From: Polydactylus sextarius | Taxonomy: Eukaryota > Chordata > Actinopteri > Polynemidae | Assembly (NCBI GenBank): GCA_016801845.1 | Contig: CM028911.1 | Span: 9,222,885 to 9,286,884 of the forward strand | Direction: 5' to 3' | Length of the DNA: 64,000 bases | Shown here: in pieces, positions 1 to 12,101 of the stretch | How positions within the stretch are numbered: the first letter of the stretch is position 1 | How the letters are laid out: every line of letters starts with the position of its first letter | Made by a program: the position numbers and the translations under genes | The notes under the pieces: generated by a model | What the model saw: the letters and a program-made list of their open reading frames with translations, nothing else | Databases searched by the model: none | Told to the model about the DNA's origin: nothing

Positions 1-644
1 GCCTGCTTTTTTTGTCTTCAGTACTGATATCCATAAACGCTGCATGGCATCTATGTTCTGTATGTGCACAGCTGCTTTAAACAACGTATACTAGTCTGCT
101 AATATAAGACCAGACCAGAATGTTCTGGAGAAGCCCAACTTCTGGTTTGTTCTTTCAAGTAAACTAGCACTGAATTATTCATCATTAGCAAATATTTATG
201 ATCTGTTGAGATTCAGTCTGGACCAGCGAGGTGGAGTTTTCGGATTAACAGTGCCGTCCCTAGAGCAACACTACCAACATGTCCAATACAAGTGGAATAT
301 TTTCTCTCTCAGGATTATTAGTCCTCCTGTTAAACAAATATTTTTGCCTGTGTGGTCACTAAGTCAGTCTGTATTGACTGCTGAAGGAGAGGTCTGTTAA
401 ATTCACAAAACCTAATTACATTTTCTGCACAGACCTGATGTATAGTTTCGATCTAAATATTATATGTCATCAAACTGCCTTAGATAACTCCCATTACACA
501 TGAAACATATCACACGACTGAAATTCGTTTAGGTCATCACACAATAGATAATACAATTGTCGTTCATGTGCCAATGAAGATAAACTGGTGAATGTTATTT
601 CTTGCGAAATCATCATATCATTGTTTTTCACAATTTGGTCCCAG
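1..644. other. Upstream intronic sequence of the VIT locus
   Basis: AT-rich sequence with no exon I can support. The LCCL domain expected at the vitrin N-terminus is not encoded here, so the 5' exons must lie before the window. The acceptor of the first recognised exon ends this stretch. Confidence 0.5.
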
Positions 645-3600
645 GTCTACGCAGACCAGAGGCTGGATCACCTTTCAGGAGACAGTCATCCTCTCCAGTC
701 GGCCCAGGTCAGTCTAATCATTAACACTCGCACACACACACACACACACTCACGTTTCTATAACACATTCATTTCATGAAGGCTTTCTCTAATCTTGACC
801 ATAACTGCTACTTGCTCAGCCCTAACCTTTACCCTAACCTTAAAACATTTCTGCATCTTAACATTTAATGATATATGTTATGAGTATGTGCCGTTTGTCC
901 TCATAAGAAAGGCTAAACTGATTTAGGTCCCTGCAGCATGAGTGAAAGCAGGCCAAACACACACATACTCACAAACAGAGCAATAAACAGGCAGATGAGG
1001 CGGGACTGACAGAGAATGCGGGTCAAGTGCAGATGGGGGGACAGATGTCGTTTTTGGAACATGAGGGAGACACAGACCGCTGTAAGTCTGACCCTTGTGT
1101 CCACGCCCATAGGCCGCTATGATCTTCACCCTAGGGTCACCACTAATCCACTCCATCAAGCATCTCAGCTAACATTCCTCTCATGATGACTGCTGTTCTG
1201 TCATCAAGCACATCCTCTTAGTCATGTTTTCATTTTTTAACATGAAAAGAAGCCAATGAAGCCGCTTTAAGGCTCGTAAATATGCTCAGCATATATCCCT
1301 TTGTTTTTTGATATCATGCTGTGGAGAAAACGCCTTCAGCTTTGCTCAGAGCAAAACAGCTGGGCCACATTTATGGATAGAGCCCAAGACCTGAAGCTCT
1401 CTTTGCCCCCCTCATGTCTCCCTCCTTTTCTTTTCTATTCCTATCTGCCTGTTTCTCATTGCTACAAACAGCTTTTAACAGGGTTCAGCCAGCTCCACCC
1501 GAGCGGACTCCAACCATGAGCCAGTCCAACCCCAGTAAGTATCTCCAGATCCTGAGGGGAAGACCTTAAACTGCACAGGCTCTGCCGTAGAGAAACAGAC
1601 AGGTCTGATCAAACAGGGCCTATAAAACCTTTTGCCGAAAGTTTTTATAAGTTCACCTTCCGTCTGATTGTGTGGTTTAAGGCATAGCCAGCCCTCTGTA
1701 AAAGACTGGCGGAAATAAAAGCACATTCTCAACTTTCACTGTGCCAAACATGGAAAAAAATGAGCAGTAAGTATCCCGATATGGCTCAAAGATGAGCGAT
1801 GATGTGATAGTATTGACCTGAATTCATCTTGTGCCATATCTCCACCATGTCTGAGACAGCAAAGAGCTCTCAACCTTCTCTTTTAGATAAGACCACGATG
1901 AGAAACGTGCTCTGTCAGTACTGTAATAACATCTTGTGACAGATCCCATCTGCTCTGGCCTCTTCCCCTCCCTTCTAAATGCTTGCAGAGAGAATGAGAT
2001 GAAAGCAGCAGCACCAAGTGGCGCTGTGCTGCTCCCACAGAGACGTATGACCCAGTCCACAGCACTGCAGGATCTGGGTCCACTCTCTACCCTGTCAAGA
2101 ATAGAAATCTCTCGCCATTCAAACCAGGCGAGGTTTGGCTTACTGAAGAATGCGCTTCTGTTTTTGCTGCTGTGGAATGTAAAACCATGAATCCCTAAAA
2201 TAAGACAGTCCTATATCTATTTAAATGATAGTTGAGTGTATGATACGGTTCTAAAATGCAGTGTGAGCTGTTTCAAGCCAGAGCATCATTTATCTGACTA
2301 ACCTGTTATTGCATAGACATGTTATAGAAATGCAGAGAAGAGCTACTCAGGTCTGCAGTTTGTGGATAATAAAGTGATACTTTATTCATCCCCTTAGGGA
2401 AATTCTTTATACATGAGGTCAGAGGTCAGAGGTCAGGATCAGCTGCACAGCAGCATCCCTGGAGCCGGTAGCCATTCAGTGTCTTTCTCAAGGACACTGC
2501 AGCAGGGTGGATGCTTGCAAATGTTAGAGTTCTGAACTCTGATTTACAAGTTACAGGGTTTTCTCCCCATTCATTTTTCCACCCAACTACCCTAAACAGA
2601 TGTTCTGGAAATGTTACGATCCAGTTTAGTCTCACTCTTGTCATGAGATATGTCGATCTGACAGCCACAAATCAAAAGCTTCTGTAAAAGGTAAAAGGTG
2701 TCAAGATTCTGCTCATTAGATCTTGGTGGTGGTGTTAAAATGCAAAGGTTGGTTGACATAAATTTAAGAGAAACTGCTTATTACCATTGCTCCTGCCTCC
2801 TGATCAGTATCTCTATTTCTGGTCTGATCTCCAGCCACAGTGATCACTGAAGTGGTGATGATCAGGAGAGTTAAACTGAATCCTTTTAAAGCACCTGTTT
2901 CACTGGAAAAAAATAACACTGCTGTCTCCTCTATAACTCTGGGCCTTCGACCAGCAGCAGATTAGACTAATCTCTGCGTCCTACTATCTACACTGTCCCT
3001 GGTTTGACACCAACTTTAGAATAATACTCCTATGCTTCGCTGGGCGGCTGGCTGGGCTCTCCCAGCACATCCCGGTCAACAAAACCCTGCTCACTAGCTG
3101 CCACCCGATGGGAACCTCCGAGCCCTGGCTGTGTGTTTGTGTAAGCTGCCCATCCACCACAGGGAGGGGTTAACTGAAGTGTGTTGTCATGGCTCGGTCA
3201 GTTTAGACAGTCTCAATGCACTGCTATGGTTTTGCTCAGCTGTTTGGGGCTGTAGAGTTCAGTCATATTTCAATTCGCCTCCAGCCACGGAAGCGTCTGG
3301 TCGATTAAACTGCCTGATGTTTTTGTTATAAACATTATTGAAGTTGAAACTTTGGGTCTGTGTGAACATGTTTTGATGACAGAAGTGGCATGTTTTCTCA
3401 GAGAGGTGGCCTTTCTGTCTCTAACTGACACACTGTAACTGACTCAAGGCTGAACATCTTGTGCACACCTCATTAACAACATGGCAAACTGAGTGGAGGT
3501 CACAAGTATGATTCTCCTTGATGATTGTCCTGAACGTAGCTTTCTAATCTTCCCTTACGCAGCTTTTCCCAGAAGGGATTGGGTGCATCCCGCCTTTCCT

Positions 3601-6600
3601 CGCCCTGATTGGTTCCCAGGAGCTCGACGACCAGCAGGTATAAAAAATTCTCTTCATTCTTTATCCAAATATAAACATGGAGGTTTTAATTCATGTTCAA
3701 ACAAGCTAATAAAAACCCTGACATGGCTGCAATATTTATGATCTTTTCTAAGTTACATATTCAACGCCAACAATGTGGCCTGAAGCATTTCAGTAACCTA
3801 AACAAGACACTTGTAGTTGCTGATGCCTCCACCTTCTCTGCTGTACATTCAGATATTAGTTATGCAGTCCCAGACTCAGGATACACTTGGAGTGAGACTG
3901 ACACGTCTGAGATTACAGGTAAGTCAACAGGACATGACAATTTGGTGTCTACTGCCCCCTTCCCTGTGGAAGGTTACTACACTCTGTATAGATGTGCATG
4001 TGCATGTCTGTGTAACTGATACAGTTTGGCATCTGCTGGCATCATGTACTGTAGGTGTTGAATTGACTCCATGTGTAAGTACATGCAGTGATGTTGTGTT
4101 TACATGCCATCTGCCTGCCATATGAGAAACTCATGTGAACTGTGGAAGAAAATGAACATAATGGAGTTGGCATGTGTGAGAGCGTTTGAGGTGATATTTC
4201 TGCACAAAGCCATTGTTTTCAATGGTATGGGATTGGTTGTGGGGAAACATATGACCAATCACAACCATGGAAATGTGTGCTTTTGTCTCAATTGTGGGAA
4301 AACTAACAGGTTTCAAAACATCCTCCTCTAGCTCGGGATCACAGGCCTGATATCTCAGACTATGAACGCTGGTTTTATAACTTTGGACCGTACCGTAAGT
4401 GTTTTTCCATTCTCTTCACTGGGAACTAACAAGCCCTTGGGTTCAGACTTCATTTTATCATATATATGGACTGTGTTTAGAATTAAAACCTTGAGTTTGA
4501 GTGATGAGGCTACTCTTATTTGGTGTCCTGTTTCATTTAAAGTTTAAATTTTTCATTTAAAGTTTAAATGAAATAGCTTGTGTGATTATCATTTTAACTT
4601 TTGATTTGAGTTGTCCCTTGTTTTGTTTTTTCATTGCACCTATTGGTTGTCTTATGCAATAAGGTGGAGGAAATAACCTAACACGTAACAATAAAATGAA
4701 TTTATCCATACAAGCTATTTGAGAATAGTATGATTAAAAGTATGATTAATATGCTTAATGCTTAAATGAGAGGTTTAATATCATTCTTACAAATATCTGT
4801 TAAATATGAAGCCCTCAGACAATTAACTAAGCTTAGCATTAAGGCTGGGAATTGTGGGAAACAACTCTCTCAAATAACTCTCTACAAGAAATAAGTAACT
4901 ACGGACAAGTATATTTCCCAAACTGCTCGTCCAAAAACACTTCCGACTTTTTGGTTTTTTTTAAGTCACATCCTTTACACTGAACTGGTCCATTCTTACA
5001 GATTACAGGTCATGGTGCCATGTGTTGGATGACACAGAGGAGCCTCCAATTCTAAGTAGAAAGGACATAGTTTGGAAAACTGAGTGGTTGAACCACAAAA
5101 CCACATGAACCACCAAAATAGTGTCACACGTTCAACTAAATAAAACTTGGAGTCAAAGTGACCAGACTGTAATCCCACAGTGTGTTTACATCTGTTATCA
5201 TGTATCACTGATAATATCTTTGTTTTTAGTTACCCAATCCCCCGATGTCAACCGTAAAGTGCCACTGGATACTAGAGGTGAGCAATGGTAACCATGGAAA
5301 CAAACTGCTCTTTGTATCCGGGACACATCATGTAGCATCTATATGGTTTTAATATTTGTATCTTCTCTTCAGAAAATTGTGAGTCTTTCTTAAAGGCAGC
5401 AGCTTTAGCTTTCTAATTATTAGTAGAGCTTTAAAAAGGCACAATATTTTCATTTCATGAGCAATCTGCCATGGTAAGTGTAGTTAGGTAGTTGCTGCTT
5501 CGTGGTAGAAATTTGCTAATGCTCAGCTTATCTGTGCAGCGGAGCCAGTGGATGCCTGGAGGCCAGAAGCTAACCTTTATGAGTCAGGTAAGATACGCTT
5601 AAGCTGCAATATGCTCCTTTGTTTACCCCCATTGAGTCTCTCTGCCAGTAACTCCTCATTTCTGACTGTAAGTACAAACCAAACCAAGGCTATCCAGGGA
5701 GAAGCATCTGGGTTTCTCCTCAGTCTGTAATTGAAGGGATTTGTAGTTAAAGTCAAATGCCATGGTTGCTTGTGGATAAAATCAGTTCCTGTTTGGCGTA
5801 ATTTTTGCCACAACAAATACTGGCTAACATTTGGGATCCATGCAAAGTGGGTAGCTGAGAATGCACTGTGTTGAATGGAAATTTTACTAGACAAACTTCC
5901 AGGTCGTTTCTGCCAAAGCCAAACTTTTCTCCTGGTTTGTAATGAGAGAGTAGAACATAGAAGATGATATATTTCCCCGGCAACAGGTGATTAAACTGCC
6001 TTAGATGGTGAATAGGTAATGACTGACGATTTAATCTTCTTTCAACCATAAAAGCTGTTGTTGAGATTTGAAAGTTTTTTATTATTTTAAGAATGCGGGT
6101 CAGTATTATTAAAGGACATAAAAAAGTCCAGTGAAATTTATGAAAATGTCTTTTTTGTAAGATAAAACATAAAAAGGAGTGAATTTTAGCTGAGCTATGT
6201 TTGAAAAATGTATGTCTGTCTTCATTTTCAGGCTTCAACATGAGGGAGCCAGAACCTGTTCCTAGAATACCCGAACCTGTATCGCAGGGAGACCCAAGTA
6301 TGATCCACATACAGCGTTAAATCTTCTGAAGAATTTATAGTTTTGATCATTGTATCTTTTAAATTATGGATTATTGCACATGTCTATGACAATCCTGAGG
6401 AAAAGTTTGAATATTAATTTCAGTTTTCCTGCAGCAAGATCACTGCTGTGCATTAAAGGTTCCCTGTATAATTTTCTCTTTGGTTAGCATTAAATTTCAT
6501 TGTTAAAGAGCATTATGAATGATGCAAAAAAATGTAAAACACATGACTCGTGGGCATGCACAACATAAATAAAATGGTGTCCCACTAGTACTCCACAGGG

Positions 6601-9057
6601 GGTACCTTGTCTGACACAGTGATGTTTTCAGAAGTTGCGCATTTTAGAATTTTAAATATTAAGACACCAAATGCATCATCTGCTGTAAATGTGTCCTGTT
6701 TGTGCAGATTGTAAGGTGGACCTGGCCTTCCTCATGGATGGGAGTTGGAGCATTGGGAAGCGGCGATTTAAGATCCAGAAGGACTTCCTGTCTGAGGTGG
6801 CTCAGACCATCAACGTGGGTGTGGCTGGACCCATGATGGGCATCATTCAATACGGGTAACCTGGCTTTTCTTCTTCTGTTGTTATGCATCATTTTTAGGT
6901 AGGAAAAACAAGAAATATGTGATGTGCATTTTGCTTTTGTCTGAAGGGATGACCCAGTGACAGAGCTCAGTCTGAAGTCGCACTCCAACTCCAGAGAGCT
7001 GAAGTCTGCCATAGATAAGATTGTACAGAAAGGGGGCCTTTCAAATGTGGGTGAGTGACCCACTGTTCGCTGCCAGCTACAGTGTGAAAGTGAAAGGGGT
7101 ACAATTATCGCATGGTTTACTACCCAGGCACATTTTCACATGCAAGGATAGAATTAAATCTAAATTTGCTGCAAGGCAATGCTCACTAAATTACAGTCCT
7201 GCTTCTGTAAGCCGTGTTTTTCCTCTGCTCTGACCAAAAAGCTTTTGGTTTTACCAGCCCATGGGGGTCAACTTTCAGAAGACAAGTTCTGTTTTTTCTG
7301 CTTTGGTTGGTGCGTCAGCATGCACCCACTGCCACATGTGTCTTTATGACTTGCTAAATTTTGCATGCTGATACAAATATGTGTTATTTGTGTTTGCCCA
7401 GAAGTGCTCTCTAATCATACAACACAGTAAGCAGTTGTAAAGCCTCTGTAATGCTTCTATAGTCCCCAACACAGCCTCTCTTGTTTTTCCATTGTTTAGA
7501 CCCCCAACAAAACTATTAGCTAAATGTTGTGTGATAGTATGCAAAATGAAATAAAATATACATATCTCTCTTTACAGAGAGATATGTATATTTTTGTATA
7601 TAAAATACACAGAATGGTACAAATGTTTTTTCAAATTTAGTTCAGAAGGATACGTCTGTCGATATTGGTCAAGAAACCCCCCCCCCCAAAAGAAAAAAAA
7701 ATCTCAAGCCACTGAATTTACATAATGACCACTTAATGACCAAGAATAAATTCAATTTAGTTTTTATTCCCTCAACCTGTCCCTAACCCATATGTTATTC
7801 ACTGACTCACTTAAGTGGTTTAAATGTCTCCCTGCTGCCCTCTGGTGTCCTGGCAGGAAAGGCCCTTTCCTACATCAACAAACAGTACTTCAGTGATGCC
7901 AATGGAAACCGTGGCGGAGCCCCAAATGTGGCCGTGGTGCTGGTGGATGGCTGGCCCACAGACAAGGTGGAGGAGGCCTCTCGACTTGCTCGGGAGTCTG
8001 GCATCAACATATTCTTTGTCACCATTGAGGGACCCGATGACAATGAGAAGCAAAACCTGGTTGAGGGCAACTTTGTTGACAAGGTGGAGTATTGTCACAC
8101 AATCAATGTATCAGTGCTTCATAAAAACATGTCAGTTTGAAACAGTATATTTTTCATCCTTCAGGCCGTGTGTCGGACAAATGGCTTCTTCTCCCTGCCG
8201 GTGAACAGCTGGTTTGCCCTGAGGAAGTCTGTGCAGCCCCTGGTAAAGAGAGTGTGTGACACAGACCGCCTGGTTTGCAGCAAAACCTGCCTCAACGCCA
8301 ATGACATTGCCTTTGTTATCGATGGCTCCAGCAGCGTGGGAACTGGCAATTTCCGCACAGTGCTGCAGTTTGTGGCCAACGTCACACGGGAGTTTGAGAT
8401 CTCTGACACGGACACACGGGTCGGAGCTGTGCAGTACACCTACGAACAGAGGCTGGAGTTCGCCTTTGGTCAGTACAACAACAAGGCCGAGCTGCTGAAC
8501 GCCATTAAACGCATCAACTATTGGAGCGGTGGAACCAGCACTGGTGCTGCCATCACCTTTGCCGCAGAGCAACTCTTCAGTAAATCCAAACCCAACAAAC
8601 GCAAGATCATGATTGTTATCACAGATGGCCGCTCCTATGATGATGTCAGACAACCTGCACTGGCTGTCCACAGTCAAGGTGAGAGGTCAACTACAACAGA
8701 CTCAAAAAAATAAGCAGATTTTTTTGGCAGATGTAGTTAAGTCAAGCAGACCCAGAACAATATACTTGTGAGATCTGGTGTGAGTCAGTCCACAGTCAGG
8801 TGTCACATAGTGTGTATTTGTGTGACAAACACATGTGAGGCCTGTGTGTGTAATCCACTGTCCCTCCCTGTGATTCAGGTGTGATCGCCTACTCCATCGG
8901 CATTGCCTGGGCAGCCCAGGACGAGCTGGAGTACATCGCCACAGACCCTGACAAGGAACACTCCTTCTTTGTTGACGAGTTCGACAGCCTCTACAAATTT
9001 GTGCCCAAGATAATCCACAACATCTGCCAGGAGTTCAACTCCCAGCCCAGAAACTGA
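645..9057 (+). CDS. VIT: Vitrin, 3' part (linker and two vWA domains)
   Basis: Secreted extracellular-matrix protein of the cochlin/vitrin family. Thirteen phase-compatible exons are read: 645-707, 1482-1534, 3573-3637, 3853-3918, 4332-4394, 5230-5277, 5540-5587, 6232-6297, 6708-6855, 6947-7050, 7857-8083, 8165-8678 and 8879-9057 (TGA), giving 547 codons before the stop. The first eight encode a Pro/Asp-rich linker; the first two are the least certain. The vWA1 domain begins in 6708 with MIDAS motif DGSWS. The vWA2 domain lies in 8165-9057 with DGSSS, SGGTSTG and ITDGRS, a complete MIDAS. In vWA1 the threonine region reads GGLSNVG, so metal binding there may be altered. The LCCL domain and signal peptide lie outside the window. 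COCH is the alternative, but it lacks a linker this long, and STRN next door matches the VIT locus. Confidence 0.9.
731..749. repeat. (CA)n microsatellite
   Basis: About 9 CA units in the VIT intron just after the exon ending at 707. Confidence 0.9.
2370..2600. repeat. Dispersed fish repeat (LINE-tail-like)
   Basis: Contains the phrase TACTTTATTCATCCCC followed by TTAGGGAAATTC, then a triplicated GTCAGAG unit and a segment around TCAAGGACACTGCAGCAGG. From memory of teleost genomes these phrases recur in dispersed retroposon tails. The family is not assigned. It lies in the VIT intron between exons 1482-1534 and 3573-3637. Confidence 0.45.
4531..4569. repeat. Tandem 20-bp duplication
   Basis: Two copies of TTTCATTTAAAGTTTAAAT (4531-4549 and 4551-4569) in a VIT intron. 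The second copy also overlaps the self-complementary stretch CATTTAAA-G-TTTAAATG. Confidence 0.7.
7553..7594. repeat. Perfect 19-bp hairpin, 4-nt loop
   Basis: Arms 7553-7571 and 7576-7594 are exact reverse complements around the loop TTAC. It lies in the 806-bp VIT intron between exons 7050 and 7857, splitting the vWA1 code. A/U-rich ends and a CTCTCT/AGAGAG core would give a stable RNA stem. Confidence 0.85.
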
Positions 9058-10230
9058 GGATGCACTGACAGGGTGGAGGGGAGGTGTGAAGAGAGACATC
9101 TTGATCGTGGGCCGTCTTAACAGAACGCTGATTGTAAATTTACTCACTCTGTCGCCCAGATGGTAGTGCTGGATTGGCTGCAGCTCCCCCATTTGAACAG
9201 GGAGGAGTTTAGGATTTAGGTGAAGATTGTAAGTTTAGACAAAACAAATCTTAAATCAGCATTTGGTCCCAAATACACAAATGGTGCTAACAGTAAAAAG
9301 ATGTGGTACCAGCTGTTCTCTGTTGGTGCCATAAAGAAAACACAGTATTCCTAATCATTTAAAATGAGGGCCCCACTTTCTAATCAGTCACCTTCTGTAA
9401 TGGATTTATAAGTTGTAAATAAAAGTGTTTCTTTTATTTCAAGTAATAATTTACTAAAGATTTGGAAATAGATATTTTTTTTTTTTTTTTTTTTTTTTAG
9501 CTTTAATTGCTTAAAGCTATAAAAACCTTTATGTATAACTTATATAACCTTCATGAAGGGTGTCTTATTAGGAACTGGTACCAGTGTGATTAACAAACAC
9601 AAAGCTGTCTTACTGGGATATGGTGCTTGCAGAGAAATGTAGATTAAAGCATGCCTAGCACTTCCTCTTTTGGCTTAACATATTTCATAAACGTAATAAT
9701 ATGGCGCTTTTTATACTATTCTCTGTGAAGAGGATATACTTTCTTAGAAATGGTGCATTTTGATCTTCCTAATAGGAGAGATTTGTTAGTAGGGACATTA
9801 TTTAAGTTCCTCTCTATGACAGCGGTGTTGATATTGCTTGTACAACATGCAGTAAGTGGTAGGTGAAACGAGGCTCATGTGCAACCAAGAAGTGGATGTG
9901 ATGTGGCAAGTCAGTAACACGGAACAAGGAAGTCGATTTGTGTGAGCGATGAGGAAAGAGGAGCTTGTATGTGTTTGTACAGAGCGATGGCAGATGTTCA
10001 GTTTGCTTCTCGGGAGTGAAAGCGACATCTCATCGTTCTTGTTTTCTCATAGTGTGGTTGCTTCTAACATCGCAGGCAGTTCTGTATTGTTAAAAGAGTA
10101 TTTATGATTTTCTCCGTTTTGTCCTGTTTGTACATATACATATTAAAAAAAAGCCTCTCGCTTATAATGTTCAGATAATTGATCAATATTTTTTTTTTTG
10201 CAATTTTTAATAAAATAAAGAAAATGAAAA
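9058..10230 (+). other. VIT: VIT 3' UTR and downstream region
   Basis: No coding exon. A proximal AATAAA lies at 9418-9423. Overlapping distal AATAAA signals lie at 10209-10219. A run of 24 T fills 9475-9498. Which poly(A) site is used cannot be told from sequence. Confidence 0.55.
9418..9423 (+). terminator. VIT: Proximal AATAAA poly(A) signal of VIT
   Basis: Canonical hexamer 361 bp after the VIT stop, followed by a T-rich segment. Confidence 0.55.
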
Positions 10231-10353
10231 ATGAAATTTGCTGTTTCGTTCCTTCAATATTTTGTTGATCAAACTGCATGCGATTTGCATTTGCAAAAGT
10301 GTGACTTTCCAAAGATATCATTATATTTCCTCCATCTATAAACCTGCTTAAAT

Positions 10354-10473
10354 ATCATAATTGCAACTAAAAACCAAAGAGAAAAACTAAAATGTCTTTA
10401 AGTTAATATCACTGCTTTGATTTGATACTGATATTAACTTAGAGGCATATTGGTTTTTAGTTGCATTTATGAT
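10354..10473. repeat. Nested 120-bp stem-loop in the VIT/STRN spacer
   Basis: Outer arms 10354-10377 and 10450-10473 are reverse complements over 24 bp with one mismatch. Inner arms 10399-10411 and 10429-10441 pair perfectly over 13 bp around a 17-nt loop. It lies between the distal VIT AATAAA and the STRN poly(A) signal on the other strand. It may be a small MITE or a transcribed hairpin. Confidence 0.8.
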
Positions 10474-10666
10474 TTTTTGCAAATGCATTGCAAACATGAA
10501 CTAATAGCTAACTCAGCATACAATTCCACTGGAAATGAAACAAAGTGTAAAACAAGTAACAAACAAACAAACAAACTCGCTGAATCCCTCGACTCACATG
10601 TTCTCTGCAAATTACAAATAACTTGAATGACTGAGATCAGAGCCCAGGCAACATTTTACAGCAGGT

Positions 10667-10672
10667 TTTATT
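10667..10672 (-). terminator. STRN: AATAAA poly(A) signal candidate of STRN
   Basis: TTTATT on the + strand reads AATAAA on the minus strand, 1.43 kb after the STRN stop. Use of this site would place the STRN and VIT transcript ends about 450 bp apart. Confidence 0.5.
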
Positions 10673-12101
10673 TTGAACATATTTTCATATACAAACCAGT
10701 GACTGAGAAAATGGCTCATTTGAAGCTGTACTCTACATGTACAACATCTTGGATTTGTTTTTTTTTTTCCTTTTTTTAATGTTTTTTTTTTTAAACCCAG
10801 GATCGTTTCTTCCTCACACAGTTTACAATAAACTGGAATTTGCAGGACATTTCCTTTCTTCCCTCAGTGTTGGATGGTTAATTCATTATTTCAAATAGTC
10901 CTACAATACTGCACTAATTTCCTGCTAAACACTGGACTACTGTAAATATCTGGACATGATACATCACACTGTGGTCAAGCATGTCCACACAGTTGGGGAA
11001 AACTACATACAGTACAAGCCATTCAATTCAAACAAGAGCAAACTGGCCAAAAATCAATTAGTTATTCCTAAAAATGGACATCTAGAACCAAGTTTGAGTT
11101 GTAATTATATAACCAAGATGGTTTACTTTGGACACATATGTTTGTAATCTTACTTCTGAAGTGTACAGTTACGTGAATCTAACAAACAGGCATTATATTT
11201 AATGGTCTGTATCTACCAGCTTTGCCTTGAAATGCACAAAATTGATTCCCCAACCACACTTATCAAAAAGGAGCACTCAAACTCACGCTGCACAGTAATT
11301 TTTTTTAAGACTGAATATATATTTTGTTTATTATAAGCATTTGTAATTTTACATCCAATGTTAAAATCGACAACATTGTGACAACCAGCTCCATTTCTCC
11401 GCCGTCCCCACCCCACCCCCCAGTTCCCCAAAACAAGCTTGTTAAAATAACAATTTCAAGACCTTTTTAAAGCAAAGGCACATTTGTCAATACGAGTTTT
11501 AAAAAGGAAAAATAAAGGCAGGACAGCAAGCAGAGTCAGTCTGGGAAGCAGAGAAGAAGTGAGTGGCTTCCATGACAGCTCCAGGAAGCTTTCAGTACCC
11601 CACATTTCTGGAACAACACAACACAAAACCTGACTTGGAGTACAGGACCTGGACCTTGGTTTATCTGAGGGAAGGTCGAGGGCCCGAGTGATTTGGGGTG
11701 AGCGTGAAGTCACAGGGGTAGAAGACCGGCTTAAAACCTCATTTCCCCATTCCACACTGTTTAACACTTGTCCTGAGCCTCCTAGCTATGGAGGTTATGT
11801 TTTAGTCCTTCTGTGGGGGCGCTGTAGCCGGTCACACCCAGGCCAGCCTGGATGATAGATGGGGGACTAGAGAGCAGTTCTCCTCCTGACTGGCCTCCCT
11901 GCTGACCCTTTCTGTGAAGAGTCAAGGCCTGTTTGAGGCTAGCGGCTACATAGTCTGCCAGTCCAACAGGAAACCAGTGGGCTGTGTGAGGTGGGACTGG
12001 ACCCATGCCTGAAGGTCCTTCCCCTGCTGTATCTCTATTGGTCCCTGATTGTGGGAGGCTGAGTCAGAGAACGGGGCTGCAGGGAGAGACACAACTCCGC
12101 G
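10673..12101 (-). other. STRN: STRN 3' UTR
   Basis: No exon or ORF with family resemblance. A/T tracts lie near 10760-10795. The region is read as the 3' UTR because the terminal STRN exon runs into it without a splice donor after the stop at 12102-12104. Confidence 0.5.

Noticed and set aside
827..846. Telomere-like CCCTAACC repeats
   Set aside because: Only two degenerate units; not enough for an interstitial telomeric tract.
5753..6310. 185-codon open frame on the minus strand
   Set aside because: It overlaps VIT introns and the exon 6232-6297 in antisense, has low-complexity A/T-derived content and no recognisable domain. Conserved antisense transcripts would be needed to keep it.
645..9057. 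Call as cochlin (COCH)
   Set aside because: The long multi-exon linker before vWA1 and the STRN neighbour fit VIT instead.
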